Positions 18,767-28,447 are shown, counted from the first letter of the stretch. The stretch is 64,000 nucleotides of DNA from Bacteroidales bacterium (GCA_910575545.1 CAJTFH010000011.1:31738-95737); one strand, 5' to 3'. The notes: generated from the sequence alone by a model not told the origin. Program-made: numbers and translations.

Positions 18767-19951
18767 TTAGTCGAGGATTTCGGTAATCTGACCCGAACCT
18801 ACGGTGCGGCCGCCTTCACGGATGGCGAAACGCAGACCCTGGTCGCAAGCAACCGGAGTAATCAGATCAACGATGATTTCCACGTGGTCGCCAGGCATTA
18901 CCATTTCAACACCTTCGGGAAGGGTGATTTCACCGGTCACGTCGAGTGTGCGGATATAGAACTGAGGACGGTAGTGGTTGTGGAACGGAGTGTGACGGCC
19001 ACCTTCTTCCTTCTTCAGGATATAAACAGATGCTTTGAATTTGCTGTGGGGTTTAACAACGCCCGGATGGCAAATTACCATACCACGTTTGATTTCTTTC
19101 TTGTCGATACCACGGAGGAGCAGACCTACGTTGTCACCGGCTTCACCCTGATCAAGGAGCTTGCGGAACATTTCCACACCAGTTACAGTCGACTTCAGGT
19201 TTGCGCCCAGACCCATGATCTGAACCTCGTCACCCACCTTAACGATACCGGTTTCGATACGGCCGGTAGCAACAGTTCCACGGCCGGTGATTGAGAACAC
19301 ATCTTCAACAGGCATCAGGAAGGGTTTATCAACGTCGCGCGGAGGCAGGGGAATCCAGTTGTCAACAGCTTCCATCAGCTCCATCACCTTTGCTTCCCAT
19401 TCGGGCTCGCCATTAAGAGCACCGAGCGCAGAACCACGGATAATAGGAGTTTCGTCGCCGTCGTATTCGTAAGCTGAGAGAAGTTCGCGCATTTCCATTT
19501 CAACGAGTTCGAGCATCTCTTCGTCGTCAACCATGTCGCACTTGTTCAGGAACACAACCAGACGGGGCACGTTCACCTGACGGGCGAGAAGGATATGCTC
19601 GCGGGTCTGGGGCATAGGACCGTCGGTAGCGGCAACTACGATGATGGCACCGTCCATCTGGGCAGCACCGGTAACCATGTTCTTCACATAGTCAGCGTGT
19701 CCCGGGCAGTCAACGTGTGCATAGTGGCGGTTGGCGGTCTCATACTCAACGTGTGCGGTATTGATTGTAATACCACGCTCTTTTTCTTCAGGTGCGTTGT
19801 CAATCTGGTCGAATGACTTAACCTCAGAAAGACCTGCCTTTGCCAATACGGTGGTGATGGCAGCAGTCAGAGTAGTCTTACCGTGGTCAACGTGACCGAT
19901 GGTACCGATGTTAACATGCGGTTTGGTTCTTTCGAATTTCTCTTTAGCCAT
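18767..19951 (-). CDS. tuf: Elongation factor Tu
   Basis: The 394-residue GTPase has G1 GHVDHGKTT (about 19-27), G2 with [14 protein letters not shown]3 [13 protein letters not shown]4 NKCDMVD and G5 GSALGAL, followed by domains 2 and 3 ([44 protein letters not shown]). It delivers aminoacyl-tRNA to the ribosome. It is downstream of four tRNA genes and upstream of tRNA-Trp, secE and nusG, like the tufB operon of other bacteria. Confidence 0.99.
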   Translation of the reverse strand: MAKEKFERTKPHVNIGTIGHVDHGKTTLTAAITTVLAKAGLSEVKSFDQIDNAPEEKERGITINTAHVEYETANRHYAHVDCPGHADYVKNMVTGAAQMDGAIIVVAATDGPMPQTREHILLARQVNVPRLVVFLNKCDMVDDEEMLELVEMEMRELLSAYEYDGDETPIIRGSALGALNGEPEWEAKVMELMEAVDNWIPLPPRDVDKPFLMPVEDVFSITGRGTVATGRIETGIVKVGDEVQIMGLGANLKSTVTGVEMFRKLLDQGEAGDNVGLLLRGIDKKEIKRGMVICHPGVVKPHSKFKASVYILKKEEGGRHTPFHNHYRPQFYIRTLDVTGEITLPEGVEMVMPGDHVEIIVDLITPVACDQGLRFAIREGGRTVGSGQITEILD

Positions 19952-20238
19952 AACTTTGCTATTGTTATTTTTGATAAATAATTAATCTCACTTAACTTTT
20001 CGGCCCCTTGTTTGTTTCATAAGAAAACATCCTGGGGCGACATCACCCAATAGACCGGAAAGCGCCTCTTTTGCAAGGCCTTATTCGCAAAACGCCCCAA
20101 GCCGACAGACGACGCAGGAAAGGAATCCCCGCAAGGCTCATCCACAAGCCGGAAGCTAATGCACTCCAAACCCTCTTTCAACGACACACCACGGCAATGA
20201 CAAGGCACTGTCGGGGCTGTGTTCCTGAGCGTTAAGAG

Positions 20239-20310
<72 letters not shown>

Positions 20311-20327
20311 AATTTTCAAGTTGTCAG

Positions 20328-20400
20328 AGCGGAAGACGAGGCTCAAACTCGCGACCCTCAGCTTGGAAGGCTGATGCTCTATCAACTGAGCTACTTCCGC
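20328..20400 (-). tRNA. tRNA-Gly (anticodon TCC)
   Basis: The minus strand shows acceptor GCGGAAG/CTTCCGC, D arm TAGCTCAGTTGATAGAGCA, anticodon arm TCAGC-CTTCCAA-GCTGA and T arm GCGAG-TTTGAGC-CTCGT. The anticodon is TCC (GGA/GGG). Confidence 0.94.
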
Positions 20401-20456
20401 ATTGATTCCTACCGGAAATCATTCCGGAGAAACCTCACATCACACTCAGAGGTTTG

Positions 20457-20539
20457 TGGGCGCGGATGGATTCGAACCACCGAAGGCGAAAGCCAGCAGA
20501 TTTACAGTCTGCCCCATTTGGCCACTCTGGAACACGCCC
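20457..20539 (-). tRNA. tRNA-Tyr (anticodon GTA)
   Basis: This is a class II tRNA on the minus strand with a long variable arm (GGCTTTCGCC region). Acceptor GGGCGTG pairs with CGCGCCC, and the anticodon arm is GCAGA-CTGTAAA-TCTGC. The anticodon GTA reads tyrosine. Length about 83 bases. Confidence 0.94.
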
Positions 20540-20580
20540 TTAAACGTTTACATATTCCTCTTGCGCTGATGCGTTTGGTG

Positions 20581-20654
20581 AGCCTCTTGTCGGATTCGAA
20601 CCAACGACCCCGAGATTACAAATCACGTGCTCTGGCCAACTGAGCTAAAGAGGC
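20581..20654 (-). tRNA. tRNA-Thr (anticodon TGT)
   Basis: The minus strand shows acceptor GCCTCTT/AAGAGGC, D arm TAGCTCAGTTGGCCAGAGCA, anticodon arm CGTGA-TTTGTAA-TCTCG (one T-T mismatch) and T arm TTGG-TTCGAAT-CCGA. The anticodon is TGT. It is the first gene of the tRNA-tuf operon. Confidence 0.92.
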
Positions 20655-20720
20655 ATTTTTCAAAGTTCTATCGAAACGGAACCATCAACTTGCGAAGTAT
20701 TACCGTCTCATTTGCGGATG

Positions 20721-20752
20721 CAAAGTTAAGCACTATTTTTCATTCACGCAAA
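20721..20752 (-). promoter_or_regulatory. Consensus Bacteroidetes promoter of the tRNA-tuf-secE-nusG operon
   Basis: On the minus strand TTTG (20749-20752) is followed after exactly 20 bases by TAACTTTG (20721-20728). This matches the -33 TTTG / -7 TAnnTTTG consensus. The first tRNA begins about 65 bases downstream. Confidence 0.85.
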
Positions 20753-20918
20753 CAAAACCGCAAAAAAAATCCGCAAAAATAACATACCACAATCCTCAAA
20801 AGCAGCCAACACCCACAGCATCACAGAAATACCTCTAAACAAAGCCTCACGTTAAAATATTGGACACAGGTAAAGACATAAGATTCTGCCATCGCCAACC
20901 AAATCCCGATTTTTTTGT

Positions 20919-20926
20919 TAATTTTG
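20919..20926 (+). promoter_or_regulatory. -7 element for the aminopeptidase gene
   Basis: TAATTTTG fits TAnnTTTG and lies about 40 bases before the ATG at 20967. A matching -33 element is not clear. Confidence 0.6.
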
Positions 20927-20966
20927 CGACTACAGAAAGCAACAACCATATTTTACTATACATCAT

Positions 20967-22751
20967 ATGAAAGAAATCATCTCACAACGCCTTGCCTCGC
21001 TGCGAGCAGCCATGAAAAAGGCAGACGTGGATGCCGTAATCATCCCGCAGACCGACCCCCACCAAAGCGAATATCTTGCCGACCACTGGCAAGTGCGCCG
21101 GTGGCTGACCGGATTCACCGGATCGGCCGGATCCCTCGTACTGACACAGGCCGATGCTCTCTTGTGGACCGACTCACGCTATTTCCTGCAAGCAGCCCAG
21201 CAGCTCGAAGACACCCCGGTGAAACTGATGAAAGACGGCCTACCGGGCACACCTTCAATAACAGCATATCTATCCGGCACACTCGTCAAAGAGTCAACCG
21301 TGGGTATCGACGGGGCACTATTCTCAATCAACGAAACGGCAGCACTGCGCACCGCCCTCGAAAAACATGGCCTCAGACTCGACACGGCCTTTAACCCCGT
21401 CGACACAATCTGGACAGACCGCCCGGAGCTGCCCGATGCAAAAGTCTTCGTCCACGACGTCAAGTATGCCGGCGAAAGCGCCACATCGAAAATCTCGCAA
21501 ATCCTTAACGATGCCGCCTCCCAAGGAGCTTCGGCAATGTTCATATCCGCCCTCGATGAAATAGCGTGGACACTAAATATCCGCTCACGCGACGTCAGCT
21601 GCAACCCCGTAGCCACCGCCTTCCTCTACCTCGACCCAAAAGGCTCGACCCTGTTTATTAAAGAAGACAAAATCGACCCCCGGACCCGCGCCTATCTTGC
21701 AGAAGCCTCCGTTGGCATCGCCCCCTACGAACACATGCTGCAGTTCCTATCCTCACTCCCCGAAAGCGCCAAAGTTCTCATCGAAGCCATGCGCACCTCC
21801 TCGCAAGTGCTCGACACCCTTGCCGCCAGGGCCATCGTCGGAGCCTCTCCGATACCGCTGCTGAAAGCCACCAAAAACAACACCCAGATTGCAGGAATTC
21901 GCACCTCTATGGAACACGACGGCGCCGCCCTCGTTGCATCTTTCATGGAAATGGAGCGGATGATGGCACAAGGGGAAAAACTCACCGAACTGAAAGTGGC
22001 CGAAATCCTCACCCGTTTCCGCTCGCAGCAACCCGGCTATTTCGACGAGAGCTTTGAGACCATAGCAGGCTATGGCCCCCACGGAGCAATCGTTCACTAT
22101 TCAGCATCCCCTGAATCAAGCTCAACCGTAGAACCCCACGGACTGCTGCTCATCGACTCGGGAGCACAATACCTAACCGGAACCACCGACATAACCCGCA
22201 CAATCGCCATGGGCACCCCAACGGCACAGGAAAAACACGACTTCACCCTAGTGATGAAAGGCCACATAGCACTGGCAACCGCCATATTCCCCGAAGGCAC
22301 ACGCGGAGCACAGCTCGACGCCCTCGCCCGCCAGTTCCTTTGGAAAGAAGGGTTGAGCTATCTCCACGGAACCGGACATGGAGTCGGGCATTTCCTAAAC
22401 GTCCACGAAGGCCCGCAGAGCATCCGGCTGAACGACATGCCGGCCACCCTCGTGCCAGGAATGCTGACCTCAAACGAACCCGGGCTTTACAGAGCCGGAA
22501 TCCATGGCATACGGTGCGAAAACCTAGTCCTCACTGTCGAGGCATTCTCCAGCGAAGAGTTCGGGCGCTTCTTCCGGTTCGAGACAATGACCCTCTTCCC
22601 CTTCGACCGAACACTATTCGACACCGCCATAATGACACAGGAAGAAATCAATTGGCTCAACGGCTACCATGCCGAAGTCTACTCCCGGCTCTCACCCCTC
22701 CTTTCCGCCGAACAACAGGAATGGCTCCGCGCCAAAACCCTCCCATTATAA
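20967..22751 (+). CDS. Xaa-Pro aminopeptidase (M24 family)
   Basis: The 594-residue protein has two creatinase-like N-terminal domains (LASLRAAMKKADVDAVIIPQTDPHQSEYLADHW near the start) and a C-terminal M24 metallopeptidase domain. Metal ligands are visible in LLIDSGAQYLTGTTDITRTIA (Asp and Asp), HGTGHGVGHFLNVHEGP (His), TSNEPGLY (Glu) and CENLVLT (Glu). The length is that of the eukaryote-like aminopeptidase P with an extra middle domain, common in Bacteroidetes. It removes an N-terminal residue before proline and has no signal peptide, so it acts in the cytoplasm. It stands alone behind its own promoter. Confidence 0.93.
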   Translation: MKEIISQRLASLRAAMKKADVDAVIIPQTDPHQSEYLADHWQVRRWLTGFTGSAGSLVLTQADALLWTDSRYFLQAAQQLEDTPVKLMKDGLPGTPSITAYLSGTLVKESTVGIDGALFSINETAALRTALEKHGLRLDTAFNPVDTIWTDRPELPDAKVFVHDVKYAGESATSKISQILNDAASQGASAMFISALDEIAWTLNIRSRDVSCNPVATAFLYLDPKGSTLFIKEDKIDPRTRAYLAEASVGIAPYEHMLQFLSSLPESAKVLIEAMRTSSQVLDTLAARAIVGASPIPLLKATKNNTQIAGIRTSMEHDGAALVASFMEMERMMAQGEKLTELKVAEILTRFRSQQPGYFDESFETIAGYGPHGAIVHYSASPESSSTVEPHGLLLIDSGAQYLTGTTDITRTIAMGTPTAQEKHDFTLVMKGHIALATAIFPEGTRGAQLDALARQFLWKEGLSYLHGTGHGVGHFLNVHEGPQSIRLNDMPATLVPGMLTSNEPGLYRAGIHGIRCENLVLTVEAFSSEEFGRFFRFETMTLFPFDRTLFDTAIMTQEEINWLNGYHAEVYSRLSPLLSAEQQEWLRAKTLPL

Positions 22752-22766
22752 ACCATAGCCAACAAA

Positions 22767-22911
22767 GAGATTGTCAGAAATTTCTTCCAAAAGGTTTTAG
22801 AGCTGTTTTTGAGGGAATTTTGAAGTTGGAAGAGGGAGCGATGCAGGGCATCGTGACCGATGACTAGTTTGAAATTCGCCAAAAACAGCCTAAAAATCAG
22901 CAGACAATCTC
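22767..22911. mobile_element. MITE-like element with terminal inverted repeats
   Basis: GAGATTGTC (22767-22775) is matched by GACAATCTC at 22903-22911, and again at 22928-22936. Inside, TTTTAGAGCTGTTTTTG near 22795-22811 faces CAAAAACAGCCTAAAA near 22880-22895 as a near-perfect inverted pair. No transposase is encoded. The ~145-bp size and nested inverted repeats fit a miniature inverted-repeat element. It fills the space before the carbonic anhydrase gene, so it may supply that gene's leader. Confidence 0.6.
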
Positions 22912-22940
22912 ATTGAAAAACTTTTTAGACAATCTCAAAT

Positions 22941-23474
22941 ATGCCGCTGATACAATCCGTCAGGGGATTCACCCCTGTAATAGGCCGGAACTGTTTCCTG
23001 GCCGAAAACGCCACCGTAGTGGGAGACGTAACCATGGGCGATGAGTGCTCCATATGGTTCAACACAGTGCTCCGTGGAGATGTAAATTCAATCCGCATCG
23101 GCAACTGTGTAAACATCCAGGATGGTTCCGTGCTCCACACCCTCTACCAAAAGTCAACCATAGAGATAGGCAACTTCGTATCCATCGGACACAACGTCAC
23201 AATCCACGGCGCCAAAATCCATGACTACGCGCTAATTGGAATGGGGGCTATCGTAATGGACGATGCGGAAGTCGGAGAAGGCGCACTCGTAGCCGCAGGC
23301 TCTGTCGTGCTGTCAAAAACGAAAATCGGGCCTCACGAACTATGGGGAGGATGCCCGGCAAAATTCATTAAGATGATGGAACCGGAAAAGAGCCGTGAGC
23401 TGAACCAGAAAATAGCCCACAACTACCTCTTCTACTCACGTTGGTACACTCATCCCGACGACCCCTGCGAATAA
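22941..23474 (+). CDS. Gamma-class carbonic anhydrase family / hexapeptide-repeat protein
   Basis: The 177-residue protein is a left-handed beta-helix of hexapeptide repeats (VIGRNC, VVGDVTMGDECSIWFNTVLRGDV, IRIGNCVNIQDGSVLH, IEIGNFVSIGHNVTIHGAKIHD). The three His of the trimeric metal site are visible in SVLH, IGHNVTIHG. It resembles YrdA/CaiE-type gamma-carbonic anhydrases; catalytic activity varies in this group. It converges with the ABC transporter ATPase gene with only 5 bp between the two stops. Confidence 0.9.
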   Translation: MPLIQSVRGFTPVIGRNCFLAENATVVGDVTMGDECSIWFNTVLRGDVNSIRIGNCVNIQDGSVLHTLYQKSTIEIGNFVSIGHNVTIHGAKIHDYALIGMGAIVMDDAEVGEGALVAAGSVVLSKTKIGPHELWGGCPAKFIKMMEPEKSRELNQKIAHNYLFYSRWYTHPDDPCE

Positions 23475-23479
23475 CCCGC

Positions 23480-24259
23480 CTACAGCCCCACATAGTCCAT
23501 ACGGTGGCCGTCAAATCTGACCTTACGCCCTGCGAAAAGCGCATCAAGCGCATTTCCAGGGCGTTTCTCCTCATGCTCCCGCAGAAAATCGCCGGGAGCA
23601 CCGCAACGTAGCGAACAATCACCCGGCATAAGCCATAGACGGTCGCTCAATGCCAGTGCCGAAGCAACATCATGCAACGACAAAAGAACGCCCTTCCTCC
23701 GCTCTTTCGCCAGCTTCCGCAGAAGAGACAAAACCTCAACCCGGCTCGCAACATCAAGGAAAGCCGTAGGTTCATCCAGCAACACAACAGGCGTATCCTG
23801 AGCCAGCGCCCTGGCAATCATCACCTTCTGCCGTTCCCCGTCGGAAAGCTCTGCCACATTCCTGCACGCAAAACCCTCAACCCCGACAGCTTCCATAGCC
23901 TCGGCAACAACAGCACGGTCTTCCCGGCCCAACCGGCCCAGAAATCCAGTATAAGGATAACGCCCCATGCCCACCACATCCTCAACACTCAACGCGCCGA
24001 CCTCAAGCCGGTCGGTATTGACAACGCTAACATTCCTTGCAAGATCCATGCGCGACATGCCGGCAATATTCCTACCATCAATATCCACCAGACCTTCCAA
24101 AGGCGAAAGCTCACCCCGCAACACTTTCAGCAAAGTCGATTTACCCACACCGTTGGCACCTATAAGCGCCACAAGCTCGCCCCGCTCCAGCGAAGCGTCA
24201 ACGTTTCTCAGCAACACACGGCTGCCATATCCCGTTGTCAGCCCCTCAATCTTCAGCAT
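23480..24259 (-). CDS. ABC transporter ATP-binding protein (FecE/BtuD type)
   Basis: The 259-residue ATPase has Walker A GANGVGKST (about 34-42), a Q-loop region, the signature LSDGERQKVMIARALA, Walker B PVVLLDEPTAFLD and a switch His in SLHDVASAL. It energises the FecCD-type permease encoded immediately upstream (4 bp away). The last gene of a leftward cluster, it fits import of iron chelate, haem or cobalamin; substrate not determinable. Confidence 0.93.
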   Translation of the reverse strand: MLKIEGLTTGYGSRVLLRNVDASLERGELVALIGANGVGKSTLLKVLRGELSPLEGLVDIDGRNIAGMSRMDLARNVSVVNTDRLEVGALSVEDVVGMGRYPYTGFLGRLGREDRAVVAEAMEAVGVEGFACRNVAELSDGERQKVMIARALAQDTPVVLLDEPTAFLDVASRVEVLSLLRKLAKERRKGVLLSLHDVASALALSDRLWLMPGDCSLRCGAPGDFLREHEEKRPGNALDALFAGRKVRFDGHRMDYVGL

Positions 24260-24263
24260 TGGC

Positions 24264-25301
24264 CTATAACTTCTTCCTGTTCACAATCACATAAACTATC
24301 ACCGGCACACTTATTATCGGCGTGATGGCATTAATCGGGATAATCTGCCCCCAGCCACAAACAACACTGAGCCACGCACACAGCAAAGCCCCGCCTCCAC
24401 CAGCCAAAGCCGTAGCCGGCAGAAGAACCCGGTGGTTGGATGTGCCGGTAAGCATACGGGCCACATGAGGCATCACAAGACCCAGAAAACCAACCGGGCC
24501 GCAAAAGGCAGTAACCCCAGCCGCCAGTCCTCCGGATATGACAAGAAGCACATTCCGGGTGCGCCTTACATCCACGCCCATGCTCTCGGCATACTGCCTT
24601 CCCAGCAACAATGCATTCAACGGTTTCACCATCAACATTGCACAGACGGAAAGCATCACAGAAACCAATGCCAGCACTCCAACCCGCTCCCATGTCAACC
24701 CACCGAAATTACCCATCCCCCATATAACATAGGAATGAACCCCCTGTTGCGTTGAGAAAAAATTCAGAAGGGATATCGCAGAAGATGCCAGATAACCAAT
24801 CAAGATACCAACAATAAGCAACATGGCATTCCCTTTGACAAGCATCGAAAAAAACAGCAACGCCACCATAACTATTGCCGCCCCGGCAAAAGCCCCGATA
24901 AGAATCCCGGCATAGTAACCGACACCCACACCAACCCATCCGCCGAAAGCAAGCATGACAACAGCCACCCCGAGTGAAGCCCCTGTCGATATCCCCAGAA
25001 TCGAAGGGCCGGCCAGCGGATTGTTGAATGTGGTCTGGAGCAGAAGCCCCGATACCGACAGCCCCATCCCTGCCAGAAACGCAGTCAGAGCCATAGGCAT
25101 TCTCACGCCCACCACAATCAAATCCGACATACCATCCCCACTTCTCCCCCCCAGCGACCTCAACACAGCGCCCCAAACCTCTCCCACACCGATTTCCACA
25201 CTGCCACAAAAAAGCATACCCGCAAAAAGCGCCATGCTGACGGCCGACATAATCCATATGGCAACCGCACCTCTGCCGCAGAAATCACCTTTACACATCA
25301 T
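24264..25301 (-). CDS. FecCD-family ABC transporter permease
   Basis: The 345-residue membrane protein has about ten hydrophobic segments and the FecCD signatures RMPMALTAFLAGMGLSVSGLLLQTTFNNPLAGPSILGISTGAS and GPVGFLGLVMPHVARMLTG (the loop contacting the ATPase). It forms the membrane channel of a BtuCD-like importer. Its ATG overlaps the stop of the binding-protein gene by 4 bp, which indicates translational coupling. Confidence 0.93.
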   Translation of the reverse strand: MMCKGDFCGRGAVAIWIMSAVSMALFAGMLFCGSVEIGVGEVWGAVLRSLGGRSGDGMSDLIVVGVRMPMALTAFLAGMGLSVSGLLLQTTFNNPLAGPSILGISTGASLGVAVVMLAFGGWVGVGVGYYAGILIGAFAGAAIVMVALLFFSMLVKGNAMLLIVGILIGYLASSAISLLNFFSTQQGVHSYVIWGMGNFGGLTWERVGVLALVSVMLSVCAMLMVKPLNALLLGRQYAESMGVDVRRTRNVLLVISGGLAAGVTAFCGPVGFLGLVMPHVARMLTGTSNHRVLLPATALAGGGGALLCAWLSVVCGWGQIIPINAITPIISVPVIVYVIVNRKKL

Positions 25302-26452
25302 TCCGCCCTCCTGAAATAGTGTTTTTCCCCACCCATAACCTCCGGATGGAAAATCTTGACAAACTCCTCCAGCAGCAATTCAGGATGGAAAGGAAACTCT
25401 TCATAAAAAGGGACCACAGCCGTATTGGCCACAAAAACATTCCCCTCCTTAAACGCCTTGAACTGCCCGTTGAGCAAATAGACATCCTCAATATCACCAA
25501 GGCTCAAATCCCTGCCGTAGCTCCTTATAAGCCACACATCCGCATCAGCTGCCTTCGCATAGACCGTCGAAAAATCAAGCTGTAAAGACCCCGACGACGT
25601 GTCGGCGCCCCACGGATAGCGGCCGCCGGCATCCTGGATCATATGCGCCATGTAACTCCCCCCTCCGGGCACAAACCAATAGCCGTCGGTAAGCATCTCA
25701 GTCAAAACCAAAGGCTTCCGTTCCAGATCCTTCACCCGGGCAGCAATGCCGTCATAACGCCCCTCAACCTCCTCAAAAATAGAATCACCTTTCTCACTGC
25801 CATAGAGAATCCCGAAAAACTTCACCCATTCGGCACGCCCCTTAGGGGTCTCCTCCATATAATCTGCACATTCTATAATGGCAGCCCCCGATTGCTCTAT
25901 CACCCCATGACCGGCATTCTCAAACGGCGACACAAGTATGGCATCAGGCGACAGCCCTGCTATAATCTCCAGAGAAGGCGACAGCGAGCGGCCGACATTC
26001 TTCACTTCGCCCCTACTGATGCGCCCAGCCATCGGATCGCTGTTGAAATATTCCCCATCTGCCACCCCCACAACTGCGTCATCACAGCCAAGCTCCTCTA
26101 TAACGCCAGTATGCACAGACGAATACACAACCGTACGCCGCAATGGAATATTTATTCTCACAACATCCCCCGCCGGCAAACTGTCCGGCCTCACCCCATG
26201 CCCTACCAAAGCATATCGCTTCAGCACAGATGCCGTATCCCACGGATTAACAACCTCGGCCAAATAATAATCGCCACGGTCATACAACCGCAGCAGACCG
26301 GCCTCCTCCATCAGATTCATCTCTACAGGTTCCGAAGCCTCCACCGCTTTTTGATCGCCCCCTTTGCATGAAACCGCAAACGCCGCCGTCATTAACACTG
26401 TGATTGCCAAACATATCCCATTCCCCAATCTGATAATATTCCTGTAATTCAT
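25298..26452 (-). CDS. Periplasmic substrate-binding lipoprotein of FecB/BtuF type
   Basis: The 384-residue protein has a lipoprotein signal (AAFAVSC, Cys near residue 29) and a TroA/BtuF-like two-lobe fold. Typical blocks are RTVVYSSVHTGVIEELGCDDAVVGVAD, NVGRSLSPSLEIIAGLSPDAILVSPFENAG and TDGYWFVPGGGSYMAHMIQDAGGRYPWG. It captures substrate for the adjacent permease. Similar proteins in Bacteroidetes serve cobalamin, haem or siderophores. No riboswitch is visible upstream, because the S41 gene precedes it by 15 bp. Confidence 0.9.
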   Translation of the reverse strand: MNYRNIIRLGNGICLAITVLMTAAFAVSCKGGDQKAVEASEPVEMNLMEEAGLLRLYDRGDYYLAEVVNPWDTASVLKRYALVGHGVRPDSLPAGDVVRINIPLRRTVVYSSVHTGVIEELGCDDAVVGVADGEYFNSDPMAGRISRGEVKNVGRSLSPSLEIIAGLSPDAILVSPFENAGHGVIEQSGAAIIECADYMEETPKGRAEWVKFFGILYGSEKGDSIFEEVEGRYDGIAARVKDLERKPLVLTEMLTDGYWFVPGGGSYMAHMIQDAGGRYPWGADTSSGSLQLDFSTVYAKAADADVWLIRSYGRDLSLGDIEDVYLLNGQFKAFKEGNVFVANTAVVPFYEEFPFHPELLLEEFVKIFHPEVMGGEKHYFRRAE

Positions 26453-26467
26453 CGCATTCCAATTCTA

Positions 26468-27556
26468 TTAGCTGCCACCATGCAAGGCCACCTCAACCGC
26501 CATGTCAAGCATAGTGTCGCGCCCTGCCAATGCATCTTCAACGTTCATGTCAACAACCACATCCGGCTCTATACCGAACTCGGTAAGCCTCCCCTCCGGG
26601 TCTCTGACTGGCGATGCCGAGAACCTCACACCCCACCCGTTGACAAGCTCAGAAGAAAACGGCATACCGGAACCTCCACCCGTAGTAGCACCTACTACAG
26701 TCACATTCGGAAGACCTTTCATCACCGACACGAAATTATTAGCCGCCGAGAATGTCGACCGGTTGCAAAGCACAACCACCGGCTTGCCCCACATAACCCG
26801 CCCGCCACCGGCCGGGTTGATGTAATACTCAAACGGTTCTGAAAAATCATCATGTCCAGGCCCGGTCTTATGACATATCGAACCCGCCAGAACACTCTTG
26901 TCGGTAAAACGGCCTACAAGCATCTCGACATTCGTCATCGATCCGCCGCCGTTATCACGCACATCCACAATCAGCGCAGCGCATGACACACAATACCCAA
27001 GTATCGCGTCGAGGTTCCCCTCTCCAAGGGCATAAGAAAAGCTCGAATAATGCATATACCCCACATTCTCCGGAAGAATGCCATATTTCACCCCACCGAC
27101 CGACCGGTAATTGAAATTGAAATAGCTCTCTTCAACAAGCCTGGCATCATAATTCTGAGGATAGTCGCTCCACCATTTCTTATAGTACGACGTGGCAAAC
27201 GGGGCGCTCAGGTTAGTATGCCCGTCTTTAAGTTCATCAAGCATATCCGAACAAACTGAGAACAGCTCTTCATCTGTCATCCGATCCGACACCATCGCCC
27301 CATAACGGAAGTGAATCTCATTCCAGTCAACATCTTTCTGCTTGAAAAAGCAATAATGCTCATCAAGCACCCCCCACAACTGCTCGAACACCCCTTTTGG
27401 GCTGTTTTCGTAGTCCTCGATTTCATGACAGCCACCCAACACCGACGCCACCACCAATATCATCGATGCCAATGACGCACCACATAAAACCCCGCCTCCG
27501 CAAATCCGGCGACTCCCTGTCAGCCATGCCGCTTTTTTCATAAAGCCGTTAATCAT
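26468..27556 (-). CDS. S41 family peptidase lipoprotein
   Basis: The 362-residue protein has a lipobox (VLGGC, Cys near residue 43) after a long N-terminal stretch. The S41 (tail-specific protease) core shows LIVDVRDNGGGSMTNV, GKPVVVLCNRSTFSAANNFVSVMKGLPNVTVVGATTGGGSG (with the nucleophile Ser in STFSA) and FGIEPDVVVDM. No PDZ domain is evident. An internal ATG five codons later (MKKAAWL) may be the true start. It sits between a DUF3316-like gene and a metal/cofactor importer, so it may be part of the same envelope system. Confidence 0.88.
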   Translation of the reverse strand: MINGFMKKAAWLTGSRRICGGGVLCGASLASMILVVASVLGGCHEIEDYENSPKGVFEQLWGVLDEHYCFFKQKDVDWNEIHFRYGAMVSDRMTDEELFSVCSDMLDELKDGHTNLSAPFATSYYKKWWSDYPQNYDARLVEESYFNFNYRSVGGVKYGILPENVGYMHYSSFSYALGEGNLDAILGYCVSCAALIVDVRDNGGGSMTNVEMLVGRFTDKSVLAGSICHKTGPGHDDFSEPFEYYINPAGGGRVMWGKPVVVLCNRSTFSAANNFVSVMKGLPNVTVVGATTGGGSGMPFSSELVNGWGVRFSASPVRDPEGRLTEFGIEPDVVVDMNVEDALAGRDTMLDMAVEVALHGGS

Positions 27557-27574
27557 CCTCTCGCAGTTAAGCAG

Positions 27575-28447
27575 TTAATAAGCATATACAATACGCGCCG
27601 TATCATCAGGCATCCCCCTCCGGGGAGAGACAGACAGCCAGTCGCCGCTCACCCCCAGCACGAACCCGTATGAAAAAATCCTGGTGGTAATATGATCAAC
27701 CTCAGTTGAATAAATCCGCGAACTGAAGCCCACACGCAGTTTCGTGTATGACACATCCAGGTCAGCAGTAACAATATTTTCCCATCTGAAAAAATTCCCC
27801 GGCCATGCAAAATGCGCAAGCCCCTTTTTATTGCCGAGATATAACTCATAATAAAGCTCATCATATTCCGGCGAAAAAAAGCCCCCGGCCAAAGGCATCG
27901 TAGTCTGCCATCGTAACATCACCGGCAACCGCCATAAACGGGTTTTCCAAGTGACATAACCGGTCAGGTTGACTGTAATGTCTGCCTTGACCGAAGCCGG
28001 ATTGTTGCCGTTGCGCCGGTTGTAGACACATCCGACATCCCCCCCGGCACTCCCACCTCCGGCCAACACAACACCGTGTGGAAGCCGCCACACATGCATC
28101 ATCCCCCATGTTGCACCGGCATTACCATAAAGCAAGGAGCTGTTCCCCGACGGACTGTCGCCGCTGTTAAACTCCCCGTTTATCCTCAGCTGTTGCCTCC
28201 ATCCTTCAGGCGAGAATTTCATTGCCTGCAAACGTTCATATTGAAAAGCCACATGCCATCCCGTATATTTCAACGGGCTAAGATATGTGTCGCCGATATG
28301 GCTCGTACCAATCTCGACCTCATAAGCGGAATTGACCGGCCTGAACACAGGCTGCCCCCCACTTGCCTCTGTAGCACATAGCAGAAGCCACGACACCATA
28401 CCCATAATAGCGGCAAATCGCAACCTCTTTATGCTCAATCTATCCAT
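27575..28447 (-). CDS. DUF3316-like outer-membrane or periplasmic protein
   Basis: The start at 28447 (MDRLSIKRLRF) gives a 290-residue product that does not overlap parC; a longer frame from 28531 would overlap the parC end. It has a signal peptide (MGMVSWLLLCATEASG) and alternating beta-strand pattern with many aromatic residues (AFQYERLQAMKFSPEGWRQQL, YELYLGNKKGLAHFAWPG, YSTEVDHITTRIFSYGFVLGVSGDWLSVSPRRG). This fits the DUF3316 group, small beta-barrel-like proteins restricted to Bacteroidetes. The function is unknown. It is followed 19 bp later by the S41 gene. Confidence 0.7.
   Translation of the reverse strand: MDRLSIKRLRFAAIMGMVSWLLLCATEASGGQPVFRPVNSAYEVEIGTSHIGDTYLSPLKYTGWHVAFQYERLQAMKFSPEGWRQQLRINGEFNSGDSPSGNSSLLYGNAGATWGMMHVWRLPHGVVLAGGGSAGGDVGCVYNRRNGNNPASVKADITVNLTGYVTWKTRLWRLPVMLRWQTTMPLAGGFFSPEYDELYYELYLGNKKGLAHFAWPGNFFRWENIVTADLDVSYTKLRVGFSSRIYSTEVDHITTRIFSYGFVLGVSGDWLSVSPRRGMPDDTARIVYAY

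Larger units (their letters stand above)
20655..20966. other. Divergent promoter region between the tRNA-tuf operon and the aminopeptidase gene
   Basis: The 312-bp spacer carries a leftward consensus promoter near 20721-20752 and a rightward -7 element near 20919. Nothing else is recognised between them apart from A-rich sequence. Confidence 0.6.

Noticed and set aside
26280..28447. A cobalamin or other riboswitch for the ABC importer
   Set aside because: The genes are packed too tightly and no conserved box was seen upstream.
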